DNA of 39,021 nt. It comes from Dehalococcoidales bacterium (lineage in GTDB: Bacteria; Chloroflexota; Dehalococcoidia; Dehalococcoidales; UBA5760). The stretch lies in assembly GCA_028717305.1 (NCBI GenBank), contig JAQUOC010000002.1, positions 1-39,021 of the forward strand. The letters run 5' to 3'. The translations under genes were made by a program, and so were the position numbers. Positions 16,576-24,613 of the stretch are shown here, one piece after another. Position 1 is the stretch's first letter; each line of letters opens with the position of its first letter. The notes below the pieces were generated by a model, which saw only the letters and a program-made list of their open reading frames with translations, was not told where the DNA came from and made no database searches.

Positions 16576-17452
16576 CTTCCCTCCATTTCAGGTATTGCCT
16601 GGCATCCTGCACTAGTTCATTAACCATTTCATTCCAGGGTGGCGGAGTAAAACCAGTTGTATGACGATACTTGGTCGAATCCAAACTCCTATTGCAGTAA
16701 AAATCAGGGTATGGCTTAATTGAGATATTGATTCCCATGGACTTTTTTATCAAGCTAAGAAGCTCGAACTTGCTGATCGGTTCTGAGGATATATGATAAA
16801 CGCCGCTCAGGTTCTGGTGTTTGGTAATTATATCAGAGATAATCATGGCAAGGTGAAGGGATGTAAAGCCACTAAATATGGCATTGGTATACCCTCTAAT
16901 GTTACCCCCTTCATTAGCCAAAAACCACTCCAACAAACCATTTCCGCTTGATAATTCCCTACCGATAAATGAAGTACGTATCGTCAGTGCCTCTGGTTCA
17001 TTCACTTCACCGAGATATTTTGTTTTTCCGTATATATCCTTGGCATCTGAAAGGTCCTCCTCCCGGTAGTGACCTCTTTCACCAGAGAAAACACAGTCAG
17101 TGCTGACGTGAATGAGGCGTGTCCCTTTGGATTTACAGATCTGGTACAACTGGTGCGGAAAGAGTGAATTCAACCAGATGCTAAGTAACACACCTTTTTC
17201 CTTTTCCAGCGATTTCACTATGCCCACGCAGTTTATTACGACTTCTGGAATAACCTCTTTGATTACTCTTTCCACACGAGATATTTCTCGCATGTCAACA
17301 TGAGGTATTATTCGAATCGGCTCAAAGAAATTATACTTGGCGATATCTGAATAAGGTCCTCTGATTGTGCCGGTCACTTCAAATGTTTTGGTAAGAACCT
17401 GATATAATTTGTGCCCTAACATGCCGGTAGCACCTAAGAGTAATACCTTCAA
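16559..17452 (-). CDS. RmlD-like nucleotide-sugar reductase (QnlB/WbvR-like)
   Basis: 297-residue short-chain dehydrogenase/reductase of the dTDP-4-dehydrorhamnose reductase family. N-terminal nucleotide loop LLLGATGMLGHKLY, then VVINCVGIVKSLEKEK, VSTDCVFSGERGHYREED and the catalytic pair in IYGKTKYLGE. It should reduce the 4-keto intermediate made by the neighbouring dehydratase. There is no C-terminal cupin domain such as CapF/FnlB carries, and the length fits the simpler RmlD-type reductases of L-RhaNAc/L-QuiNAc pathways, so UDP-L-QuiNAc is slightly favoured over UDP-L-FucNAc as the final product. It follows the GT4 gene by 35 bases. Confidence 0.87.
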   Translation of the reverse strand: MKVLLLGATGMLGHKLYQVLTKTFEVTGTIRGPYSDIAKYNFFEPIRIIPHVDMREISRVERVIKEVIPEVVINCVGIVKSLEKEKGVLLSIWLNSLFPHQLYQICKSKGTRLIHVSTDCVFSGERGHYREEDLSDAKDIYGKTKYLGEVNEPEALTIRTSFIGRELSSGNGLLEWFLANEGGNIRGYTNAIFSGFTSLHLAMIISDIITKHQNLSGVYHISSEPISKFELLSLIKKSMGINISIKPYPDFYCNRSLDSTKYRHTTGFTPPPWNEMVNELVQDARQYLKWREDDFSR

Positions 17453-17487
17453 TACTCCTCCCTAACTGTTACTTATTCGTTTCGTGA

Positions 17488-18711
17488 TTATCTTACTCTA
17501 CGTTTCCTTTCGATCACTTCTTCCAATTCTGCTTCCAGCTGGCGGGCTATCTTCTGCTGCTCGTGTGCTTGCTGTACATAAGAAACTCCTGCCTGTCCCA
17601 TCCGCTGCCTGCGCTCAGGAGACCTCAGCAGTCCGACCACTTCTTTAGCCATATCGTCGCTGCTATCGGCATAAACAACCCCGTGAGATTCACCGGGAAG
17701 CAGCGTCGTTATGCCCGGCAGGGGTGTAGCCACTACCGGCCTGCCGCAGGCTATATACTGGACAATCTTACCCGGGAAGATATCCCTGGTGGCATCCGTG
17801 TTAAGAAAAGTGTTGATGCATACGTCGGCCAGGTTGATGAACTGGGGCATCGTCGGGTAGGGTTGGAAACCGGTGATGATAATCCGTCCCTCCAGACCGA
17901 GTTCGATGATTATTTTCTCGAGATAGGGTTGTTGTGGACCGTCGCCGACGATGATTAGCCTGGCATCCGGTGCATTTTCGATAACCCTGGCAAAGCTGCG
18001 GATGAAGCCATCGAGCCCGCTGAACTGAAACAGGGTCCCGATGAACAAGATTATCCGGTCTTGCTCAGTGAATCCCCACTTCCGGCGTATTTCGGAGCAG
18101 TCGATAGAGGGGTGGAAAATACTGGTATCGATTGGCATGAGAATCAGCTTAACCCTTGACTCGACAGCCCCCATGCCCAGAACGTACTGCAAATACCGGG
18201 GAGTGTTGGGGAGGACCAGGTCGGCCCTTGAATAGACCTTCCTCTCCATGGTTCTGGTCAGCGGGCACAGCGCGGTGTTGGGTACCAAACGATGCAGGAT
18301 ATCTATCGACCGGAAGACGACCGGGATGCCGAATTTTCCGGCTAGGTGTATCGTCTGTAGCCCGTTGGTAGGTACGGAATAGAGTACGATAACATCGATG
18401 CCCTTTTCTTTTATTGTCCGCTGGATTTCTCTGTAGTGGGTGATGCCGGCCGATAAACGGCTCAGACCGGGAATCCGGATGAAACCGGGACGTCTCAGGG
18501 TAACGGATGCTCCCGGAATTGCCCGGGAGCATCCGTTAATCTCCTTTGTCTTGAGACTACCCGGGCCTACATAGCCGTTCCTTTGCCACATGCTCTCGTA
18601 ATCGATGGCATAGACGTGGTGGTTGAGGAGCGATAGGGCCTCGGAGAGGTTGTGGAACTCAAGCACCACCTTCTTAAGCCAGTCGACCTCGTGTACAAAA
18701 AGAATATTCAT
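17488..18711 (-). CDS. GT4-family glycosyltransferase
   Basis: 407-residue GT-B glycosyltransferase. It opens MNILFVHEVDWLKKVVLEFH; the C-terminal domain has IILFIGTLFQFSGLDGFIRSF, LIIVGDGPQQPYLE and the donor-site segment PGKIVQYIACGRPVVATPLPG. It is the second gene of the polysaccharide operon, 60 bases after the GT2 gene. Codons around residues 58-70 (GCSRAIPGASV) are encoded by a 38-base perfect hairpin (18501-18538), described separately. The DNA here is GC-richer than in the genes farther down the operon. Confidence 0.9.
   Translation of the reverse strand: MNILFVHEVDWLKKVVLEFHNLSEALSLLNHHVYAIDYESMWQRNGYVGPGSLKTKEINGCSRAIPGASVTLRRPGFIRIPGLSRLSAGITHYREIQRTIKEKGIDVIVLYSVPTNGLQTIHLAGKFGIPVVFRSIDILHRLVPNTALCPLTRTMERKVYSRADLVLPNTPRYLQYVLGMGAVESRVKLILMPIDTSIFHPSIDCSEIRRKWGFTEQDRIILFIGTLFQFSGLDGFIRSFARVIENAPDARLIIVGDGPQQPYLEKIIIELGLEGRIIITGFQPYPTMPQFINLADVCINTFLNTDATRDIFPGKIVQYIACGRPVVATPLPGITTLLPGESHGVVYADSSDDMAKEVVGLLRSPERRQRMGQAGVSYVQQAHEQQKIARQLEAELEEVIERKRRVR
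18501..18538. repeat. Perfect 16-bp inverted repeat inside a glycosyltransferase gene
   Basis: TAACGGATGCTCCCGG (18501-18516) and its exact reverse complement (18523-18538) are separated by six bases, AATTGC. The unit lies wholly in coding sequence, is not a multiple of three (38 bases), and has no T-run on either side, so it is not an ordinary intrinsic terminator. It would form a very stable hairpin in the mRNA about 170 bases into the gene. Confidence 0.95.
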
Positions 18712-18771
18712 AATCCAGCTCTCAGATTTCCCATGTGATATGCGACGGAAAAACTTTCATTTGCAGAGCAG

Positions 18772-19491
18772 CTACCCACGTGCATCAATAACACCTTTTT
18801 TGCTCTTCAGCCTCAGCCTGACCACGGCAAGGGCTACCTCTACGCCGTGCTTAACCGGGTTGCGGCTGTGGCTGGCGGAGTCGTAAACGCATGAGATGGG
18901 CACTTCAGCAATGCTAAGTCCTTCTCGGCGCGCCTGTACCAGTAGTTCGATGCTGAAGGCAAACCCCCTTTCGGTAATATTGAGGCAGCTCAGTGCTTTT
19001 CTGCCGTAGCAGCGGAAGCAGCTTTGGGCATCGCTCACCTTTAGTTTTGAACCGATATTAAACAGGGATGTTATGATATTGATGCCAAATCTCCGGTAGC
19101 GGGGAATATTGTAATTATCATTAAGGAACCTCGATCCGATAACAAGGTCGGCCTTCCCCTCAACAACGGGTGCTGTCACCGCGGGAATCTCCTCCGCATT
19201 ATGCTGTCCGTCGCTATCGAGCGTAACCAATACGTCGGCACCCCTTTCTTTAGCTGCCGTAAAGCAGGTTCGGGTTGCCTGCCCTGCACCCTGGTTGAAC
19301 TCGCTTCTTATCACAATCGCCCCGGCGGCTTCGGCAACCCGGGCGGTATCGTCTGCCGAGCCGTCGTCGGCAACGATAACCTCGTCGACATACTTTGAGG
19401 CTTTACGAATTACCTCACCTACTTTGTGCTCCTGGTTGTAGGCCGGTATACCGGCGATAATCTTCTGGTGAATTCGCTGGACATCCCCCAT
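18772..19491 (-). CDS. GT2-family glycosyltransferase (dolichyl-phosphate mannosyltransferase-like)
   Basis: 239-residue GT-A fold enzyme. Motifs: IAGIPAYNQEHKVGEVI at the start, VIVADDGSADDT with the nucleotide-binding aspartates, LVTLDSDGQHN containing the DxD metal site, VIGSRFLNDN, and RGFAFSIELLVQA. This layout is typical of polyprenyl-phosphate hexosyltransferases (DPM1/DPG-synthase-like). There are no C-terminal membrane helices. It is the first gene of the polysaccharide operon: GGGAG lies six bases before ATG 19491 and a strong promoter stands about 45 bases upstream. It may make a lipid-linked sugar donor or start repeat-unit synthesis. Confidence 0.9.
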   Translation of the reverse strand: MGDVQRIHQKIIAGIPAYNQEHKVGEVIRKASKYVDEVIVADDGSADDTARVAEAAGAIVIRSEFNQGAGQATRTCFTAAKERGADVLVTLDSDGQHNAEEIPAVTAPVVEGKADLVIGSRFLNDNYNIPRYRRFGINIITSLFNIGSKLKVSDAQSCFRCYGRKALSCLNITERGFAFSIELLVQARREGLSIAEVPISCVYDSASHSRNPVKHGVEVALAVVRLRLKSKKGVIDARG

Positions 19492-19534
19492 GCCACGCTC
19501 CCGGTCGTGATAATACCTGACACTACTTATCCTG

Positions 19535-19563
19535 ATTATAGTTGCCTTTACTCACCAGTTCAA
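19535..19563 (-). promoter_or_regulatory. Promoter of the polysaccharide operon
   Basis: Minus strand TTGAAC (19563-19558), exactly 17 bases, then perfect TATAAT (19540-19535). Predicted start near 19528 gives a leader of about 37 bases before the GT2 gene. It probably drives all genes down to the flippase, although gaps of 105 and 141 bases leave room for internal promoters. Confidence 0.72.
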
Positions 19564-19567
19564 TACT

Positions 19568-19583
19568 CTAAACAAACGTTTAG
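19568..19583. promoter_or_regulatory. Palindrome upstream of polysaccharide promoter, possible activator site
   Basis: CTAAAC (19568-19573), four bases, GTTTAG (19578-19583). It sits five bases upstream of the -35 hexamer, a usual place for an activator. The overlapping string CCTAAACGTTT recurs at 6903-6913 upstream of the broken dehydrogenase. No regulator gene is adjacent. Confidence 0.35.
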
Positions 19584-19713
19584 GTAGCGGAATTAGGGAA
19601 AGTAAAAGAGAATGGATTCTAATGTGCTGGTGCGTATCCGCTCAAGGCTGGGTGTTAATCGAAACATGGGTTGAGTCAGTTAAGCTTTTCTTCCCTGCTG
19701 CAACAATGCAAGA

Positions 19714-20421
19714 TTACTCTGTTTCCGGTACGGTTTTAGTGTTTAGTTTGTCGCTGATTATTCTGCCGTCACGGACTTCGACGATGCGGTCGGTGTGTGA
19801 AGCTACTGTCCTGTCATGAGTGACCACGATGAAGGTGGTATTGAACTCCTTCTTTATTTCGCCAAATAACCGGCAGACGTTCTGTGTGGTTACTGAATCC
19901 AGATTACCGGTGGGCTCATCGGCCAGTATGATACTGGGGTTGTTCATCAGTGCCCGCGCAATCGCCGTTCGCTGCTGTTCTCCTCCCGAAATCTGTGTCG
20001 GTAGTCTCTTCTCAAGCTTTGCTATACCCACTATATCGAGGAGATTTCTGGCTCTATTCAATACCTGCCCGGATTGACTTCTGTTGTGTATTAAATGCGG
20101 TATCAATACGTTTTCCAGAACGGTGAACTCCGGCAGCAGATAGTGAAACTGGAACACGAATCCGATGGTCCTGTTTCTAATTTCGGCCATCTGTTTTCTG
20201 TTCATTCTGGATACGAGGTTGCTGGCAATGGTTACCTCGCCGCTGGTTGGCGTATCCAGAATGCCCATGATATTCATCAGGGTACTTTTGCCGCTGCCGG
20301 ACTCGCCGACTATTGCCGAGCAGGTCTTTGCTTCGAAACTGAGGTTGATATCGAATAATACCTGAGTCTGGTAGGCCCCGGAATATATTTTGTTAACTCC
20401 TGATAGCTCCAGGGTAATCAT
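19714..20421 (-). CDS. ABC transporter ATP-binding protein (MacB/LolD type)
   Basis: About 235-residue ATPase with Walker A GESGSGKST, the Q-loop in FQFHYLLPEFTVLENVLIP, signature ISGGEQQRTAIARAL, Walker B IILADEPTGNLD and the H-loop VVTHD. These are hallmarks of the LolD/MacB/FtsE group that partners FtsX-like permeases and acts by mechanotransmission. I place the start at ATG 20421, two bases after the permease stop with GAGGG just upstream; the frame is open to 20520 but that part overlaps the permease gene. With the permease it forms a two-gene operon. The substrate (lipoprotein, peptide or lipid) cannot be told. Confidence 0.93.
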   Translation of the reverse strand: MITLELSGVNKIYSGAYQTQVLFDINLSFEAKTCSAIVGESGSGKSTLMNIMGILDTPTSGEVTIASNLVSRMNRKQMAEIRNRTIGFVFQFHYLLPEFTVLENVLIPHLIHNRSQSGQVLNRARNLLDIVGIAKLEKRLPTQISGGEQQRTAIARALMNNPSIILADEPTGNLDSVTTQNVCRLFGEIKKEFNTTFIVVTHDRTVASHTDRIVEVRDGRIISDKLNTKTVPETE

Positions 20422-20423
20422 TT

Positions 20424-21584
20424 TTAACCCTCTCTGATCACATCGACCGGGTTCAGTTTCAGGGACCGTCTTGCCGGAATTAAGCCGGCCAGTGTTGATG
20501 ACGATATCGCTATCACCCATGAGCGAATGATAAAGTTATAGTCAATATAGATTTCAATCAGAGCTGTACCCTCAGCGCTTGATGTAAAGGTATTAAAAGC
20601 ATAGAGCAGGCCGAGGCCCATTGCAATGCCCACTGTGGCCCCTATCAAGCCAATCAGCAAACCTTGAAAAACGAAGATGAGACTGGCGTCGCGGTCCGTA
20701 ATTCCCATAGCTTTTAGAATGCCCAATTGCCGGGATTTTTGCAGTACCGTAATGGAAAGAACGCTGGAAATAGCTACCACTACTGAGGCCAGGACGACAC
20801 CCTGAATAACGCCGCTGGATATCGATTGGCCTTCCAGTCCGCTCAGGAGCTCCTCGTTTTGGTCCTTCCAGTTCGTTACCTCGATGTCTTCGCTATTGAC
20901 TGCTTGTTGTATTCTGGCAGCGATTCTATCGGCATCGAAGAGCCTGTCCTGATCGACGGTCATTATTATCTCAGTTACCCTGTCCCGGTAGCCGAAAAGG
21001 CGCTGCGCCGCGACCAGGTTGGTGATTACCCAGGATCTGTTGATACTCTCGATGCCCAGGTCGTAGAATCCGGCTATCTCGAAGAGGTTAACTCCGCCGT
21101 CGGGAGTAAGGATGGGGAGCTTGTCTCCTATTTCAACCTCCAGTTCCTCTTCCAGACTTCTCCCGATCAGTACCTGTTTCAGAGACTGTATTTGCTTCCC
21201 CTGGTATATCGACTCGGATATGCCGTAGATCCGGTCTGCGCTTTGAAAGTCAAACCCCTGTACCAGTATTGGTAATATACCGTTGTCATCAGGTACCGAG
21301 GCGTTGCCGGCAGCCGTAACGGATATCTTATCCAGGCCGTCGACATTACGGACTTGATTGACGATAATCTCCCAGTTCTTAATAGTATTGTTATCTCCGG
21401 CCGGACGTATTGTTATCTGCGGCTGATTTCCTATCGTGCTGTTGACCAGGCTAAGCTGTAAGCCGATTATCAGCAAACCGACAAATATCTGCACCGAGAC
21501 GGCGATAGCTATGCCGAATACAATCAGGGCCGTCTGTCCCTTGCCTGATTTCAGAAACCTGGTGGCGATTTTCAGGGGAAGCAA
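20424..21584 (-). CDS. FtsX/MacB-like ABC transporter permease
   Basis: 386-residue permease: one N-terminal helix (LIVFGIAIAVSVQIFVGLLIIGL), a large extracytoplasmic MacB_PCD-like domain (about residues 45-240), then three C-terminal helices of the FtsX domain, with LQKSRQLGILKAMGITDRDA as coupling segment and PARRSLKLNPVDVIREG at the end. This topology is typical of LolC/E and MacB subunits. The start is TTG 21584, nine bases after AGGAGG. A promoter TTGCCA-17-GATAAT lies upstream. The ATPase gene follows directly. Confidence 0.93.
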   Translation of the reverse strand: MLPLKIATRFLKSGKGQTALIVFGIAIAVSVQIFVGLLIIGLQLSLVNSTIGNQPQITIRPAGDNNTIKNWEIIVNQVRNVDGLDKISVTAAGNASVPDDNGILPILVQGFDFQSADRIYGISESIYQGKQIQSLKQVLIGRSLEEELEVEIGDKLPILTPDGGVNLFEIAGFYDLGIESINRSWVITNLVAAQRLFGYRDRVTEIIMTVDQDRLFDADRIAARIQQAVNSEDIEVTNWKDQNEELLSGLEGQSISSGVIQGVVLASVVVAISSVLSITVLQKSRQLGILKAMGITDRDASLIFVFQGLLIGLIGATVGIAMGLGLLYAFNTFTSSAEGTALIEIYIDYNFIIRSWVIAISSSTLAGLIPARRSLKLNPVDVIREG

Positions 21585-21634
21585 TTAATAAGCCCTCCTA
21601 TATGGTTCGCTGTCATTAATCGTCTTATCCCTGC

Positions 21635-21663
21635 ATTATCCAATAAATAGCGCTGTCTGGCAA
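21635..21663 (-). promoter_or_regulatory. Promoter of the ABC transporter operon
   Basis: Minus strand TTGCCA (21663-21658), 17-base spacer, GATAAT (21640-21635), about 50 bases before the permease TTG start. Confidence 0.6.
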
Positions 21664-21837
21664 TCATTATGAATCAGGTTGGTGTTTTTCAATACACACT
21701 TTTGCGAAAAAGCAGTAAGGTATCAGTAAAGCGCTCTTCGTATTGCGGCGCAAATTAAGATATGGTGAATCTAGAAAGTGGTAGCGCGGTGTATGTACCG
21801 GGTATACACTAATTTGATCATATGGTAGGATAAGCAA

Positions 21838-22071
21838 ATGACACGAGAGATGAAGCAGTGGCGGGCATTAAAGGTTGTTGGTTGGATTCTGGCTATTGTT
21901 AACTGCGTAAATCTGGGATCTATACTATATGGTTTTGGATCGGTGGGGCACACACCAGCTTTGATTACCTGGCGTTTGTTGCTGGCTATTGCAATGATAA
22001 TAGTTGGCGCTGTTTTAATAAATAGGGCCGATAAGAAGGTGAAGGAAGAGAAACAGAAAGAGTCTATGTGA
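21838..22071 (+). CDS. Small two-helix membrane protein, unknown function
   Basis: 77 residues: a basic N-terminus, two hydrophobic segments (about residues 12-32 and 44-62, VVGWILAIVNCVNLGSILYG and ITWRLLLAIAMIIVGAVLI) and a strongly charged tail KKVKEEKQKES. AGGA lies eight bases before ATG 21838. It resembles no family I can name. It is transcribed away from the ABC operon and precedes a lipoprotein gene on the same strand. Confidence 0.65.
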   Translation: MTREMKQWRALKVVGWILAIVNCVNLGSILYGFGSVGHTPALITWRLLLAIAMIIVGAVLINRADKKVKEEKQKESM

Positions 22072-22207
22072 AAGAATAACCTTCCCAATACACCTCAGCT
22101 GACCATGCCCTTGGTAACCCGCTTACCATGGTGGTGCTTTACATAATATGCGCGGACGTGTTTTGTATATAAACCGTGTGAGAATAATCGTTGGAGGAGT
22201 AGATAAT

Positions 22208-23296
22208 ATGAAGAAAGCAAAATGTTTGTCGATCGTTAGATTGTTAGTACCGGTCGTTATAGTCACCATGGTTTCAGGTTGTATAACGGTTGTAAATCCA
22301 TCAGCAGGATCCACGACCGATATTCCTGAAGAGACACCGTCCCAGGAGATTGAGCCGGCGTTTACAACTTATACCGATAATGTTACCGGGTTCTCAATCT
22401 CTTATCCCAGCGGATGGGAAAGGGTTCCGCAAGAGTCACTGGGCTTCGGGGAATTGGTTGCCTTTTGGGACTACGAAGAAGGTAAGGGGTTCCCGCCCTA
22501 TATGAGTATCAAGAATGAGCAATTAGCGGAAGAAATGAGCTTGGATACTTATTCCACTCTGGCGCAACAGGCCGGCACAATAGAGGCCGGTCTAGCATTT
22601 ATCTCCAGCGAGGAGTTCAGTGTGAATGGTGAGCGGGCGCTGAAACACTATTATACATTTAGTGCTGACGGCATCGACACCAAAATGATGCAGGTATACC
22701 TGATTGAGGGGCAAACCGTTTGGATAATCAATTTCATGAGTGTTCCGGAAGCTTTCGACTCGGTCGAACCTACCTTTAATGATATCGCTGCCAGTTTCCG
22801 TTTGTCCGGCAGTTCAGAACCGAGCACACCCTCGGAAATACCCTCTCCTGAATTTGTCACCTACACTGATGAAACTAATGGGTTTGCTATTTCATATCCC
22901 CAAAACTGGCAAAGTGTTCCTCAGGATTTGTTGACCGGAAGAGAACTCATTGCTTTTTGGGATATCACTCAGGAAGACGATATTCCAACTTATCTTAGTG
23001 TTACCAGCGAGCAAGTATCGATGGAAGATGTTAATGTCTACTACCAGGCTTCACAAGAGGCCATTGAAACCCAGGCCGATGGCAGCTATGTCTTCGTCTC
23101 TGAGGGAGAAGAAATCATTAATGGTGTTCCGGCGGTCAAACACATCTTCACTCTTAGTGATATTGCATTTATCCATATATATTTGCTAGATGGGCAGACC
23201 GGCTGGATTATCAACATGTGGACTTCCCCTGATTCTTTTGGGGAGCTCGAACCGACTCTGAATGAAATTGCATCTAGCTTTGAACTGCTTCCTTGA
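22208..23296 (+). CDS. Lipoprotein with two tandem copies of a PsbP-like domain
   Basis: 362-residue predicted lipoprotein. ATG 22208 is chosen because GGAGGAG precedes it by nine bases; the open frame extends to 22148. The signal segment ends in a VSGC lipobox. After a short Ser/Thr/Pro linker the protein carries two homologous units of about 140-150 residues, each opening with YTD...GFxISYPxxW and closing with GQTxWIINxxxxPxxFxxxEPTxNxIAxSF. The opening resembles PsbP/DcrB-type extracytoplasmic domains. The duplication is clear in protein sequence but already diverged. Function unknown; surface-exposed or periplasmic location is expected. Confidence 0.85.
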   Translation: MKKAKCLSIVRLLVPVVIVTMVSGCITVVNPSAGSTTDIPEETPSQEIEPAFTTYTDNVTGFSISYPSGWERVPQESLGFGELVAFWDYEEGKGFPPYMSIKNEQLAEEMSLDTYSTLAQQAGTIEAGLAFISSEEFSVNGERALKHYYTFSADGIDTKMMQVYLIEGQTVWIINFMSVPEAFDSVEPTFNDIAASFRLSGSSEPSTPSEIPSPEFVTYTDETNGFAISYPQNWQSVPQDLLTGRELIAFWDITQEDDIPTYLSVTSEQVSMEDVNVYYQASQEAIETQADGSYVFVSEGEEIINGVPAVKHIFTLSDIAFIHIYLLDGQTGWIINMWTSPDSFGELEPTLNEIASSFELLP

Positions 23297-23322
23297 CTGC
23301 CTATGTATGGTTGGTCAAAGGA

Positions 23323-24264
23323 CTATCGAATAATCAGCAGCCCCACTAAAGCCAGAGCAGCAATGGGCGGCAGGGCAGGCACTGCCCTCCCTTTGAGGAA
23401 AACGGCCTGGATTAAGTAGGCCAGCGCCAGTCCCGAGAGAGCGAAGGCTGCGGTGATGGTGGCCGTAGCCAGGCCGTGGGCGAAATAGACCGAAGCTGTG
23501 AGCAGGCAGGGGAAGGCTATGTCGCCTCCACCGAGCAGGGAATATTCTCGTTCGTCAGGCTCCTGGTCGACTACATTGGTGATAGCTCCTTGTCTCAAGT
23601 CGGCTCCCCAGTGCGAAGGACTCTTGGGAATGATGAATGCCGGCAACACTCCTACCTTAGACAGCTTGCCGGTTAACCAGAGCATTAAGCCTCGACGTAC
23701 CGCAATGAAGTCGTAGATTGCCAGTGCTCCCATGATAGCCATAACCGTCCAGGGTGTGATGAAGTGGCCGAAAACGGCCCCCACACTGGCCAATGCCAGA
23801 ATCAGAGCTAGATTGTGAAACCACACCCGTGGTATCAGGAACCAGATGATGGCTACCGCAGAGGCTATGCCGAGTGCTCCCCCAAACGGCATCCAGAAGA
23901 CACAGGCGATAAATGATCCCCAGGCGAAAAGAAAAGCAAAAAGTATTCGCAGGGCTAATATTAGGGTTGACAGCGGAACCCGTAGCAAAATTATCACGAT
24001 CACTGCCGTTGCGATGAGGAAGTAGATTATTACCGGACCCAGTGATGAATAGGCAGGTACTTGAGTGACCTCACCCGAAGGTGACGTTGCCGGACCGGGC
24101 CATACGGATATCGTCTGCTCGGGTTGGGCGGGCATATATATGTTGTTGGCTTCTAAAAAGGAGGTTTCCTGAGATGCAATCGAGATGGTGAGTATCTGAG
24201 CCACCACAAAAACAAGGACGGCGACGAATACGGGGTGCTGTTTAGTCAATTTTATTATTTTCAT
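23323..24264 (-). CDS. Presenilin/signal-peptide-peptidase-like aspartyl protease
   Basis: 313-residue multi-helix membrane protein with the three signatures of family A22 intramembrane proteases in correct order: YD (Y184-D185, in LAIYDFIAV), GxGD (G245-G246-G247-D248, in LLGGGDIAFP) and PAL (P296-A297-L298, in AVPALPP). Both catalytic aspartates are present. An N-terminal helix, a periplasmic-looking Pro/Ser-rich loop (residues 40-70) and about eight more helices fit the fold. It resembles archaeal presenilin homologues more than eukaryotic ones. Such enzymes cleave helices within the membrane, often remnants of signal peptides or lipoproteins. No substrate gene is evident, although lipoproteins lie on both sides. 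Confidence 0.87.
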   Translation of the reverse strand: MKIIKLTKQHPVFVAVLVFVVAQILTISIASQETSFLEANNIYMPAQPEQTISVWPGPATSPSGEVTQVPAYSSLGPVIIYFLIATAVIVIILLRVPLSTLILALRILFAFLFAWGSFIACVFWMPFGGALGIASAVAIIWFLIPRVWFHNLALILALASVGAVFGHFITPWTVMAIMGALAIYDFIAVRRGLMLWLTGKLSKVGVLPAFIIPKSPSHWGADLRQGAITNVVDQEPDEREYSLLGGGDIAFPCLLTASVYFAHGLATATITAAFALSGLALAYLIQAVFLKGRAVPALPPIAALALVGLLIIR

Positions 24265-24613
24265 GTCATTAGTTTATCCTGATTCTCAGAAAGCCGTGCT
24301 TGTCGACAGAATTATGCCACCCTTTTTCAGATGCCGCGGCATGAACTATAGCTGTTATATGCATTAGCAGGTATTATGGTTGCTTAGAACTTTCTTAAGG
24401 GATCGTAAGCTTTTAGTCAATGCCCGGTCGCTGCTATAAAAAAATGCGAGTATTATCTATGTATTTTACCTTGTGGCGACCTAATAGTATAACGATGGAA
24501 TTCATCATCGGTTAGCTTTTTGTGGTCTGCCGACAAATTATAGGTAATTGGCGTTGCCTAATTAATTACTGCAATGCAAGATTACTGTTTTTCCAATAAA
24601 ACTTTTACGGCTT
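24265..24613. other. Gene-free interval, no clear features
   Basis: 349 bases between the protease start and the Bmp lipoprotein stop, both genes on the minus strand. It should contain the protease promoter, but no convincing -35/-10 pair is seen. An imperfect hairpin (AATTAGGC AAC GCCAATT on the minus strand, near 24545-24566) lies about 50 bases after the Bmp stop and could end that transcript, but it lacks a clean T-run. Confidence 0.4.

Noticed and set aside
20422..20520. 33-residue N-terminal extension of the ABC ATPase
   Set aside because: It lies inside the permease gene; ATG 20421 has a ribosome site and gives the normal family N-terminus.
24331..24342. 12-base palindrome ATGCCGCGGCAT upstream of the protease gene
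   Set aside because: Several 12-base palindromes are expected by chance in 39 kb, and it is not placed against a recognisable promoter.
19700..24595. Identical 15-mer AGTAATCTTGCATTG at the ends of two minus-strand genes (ABC ATPase and Bmp lipoprotein)
   Set aside because: About one shared 15-mer is expected by chance in a window of this length on both strands, and the flanks differ.
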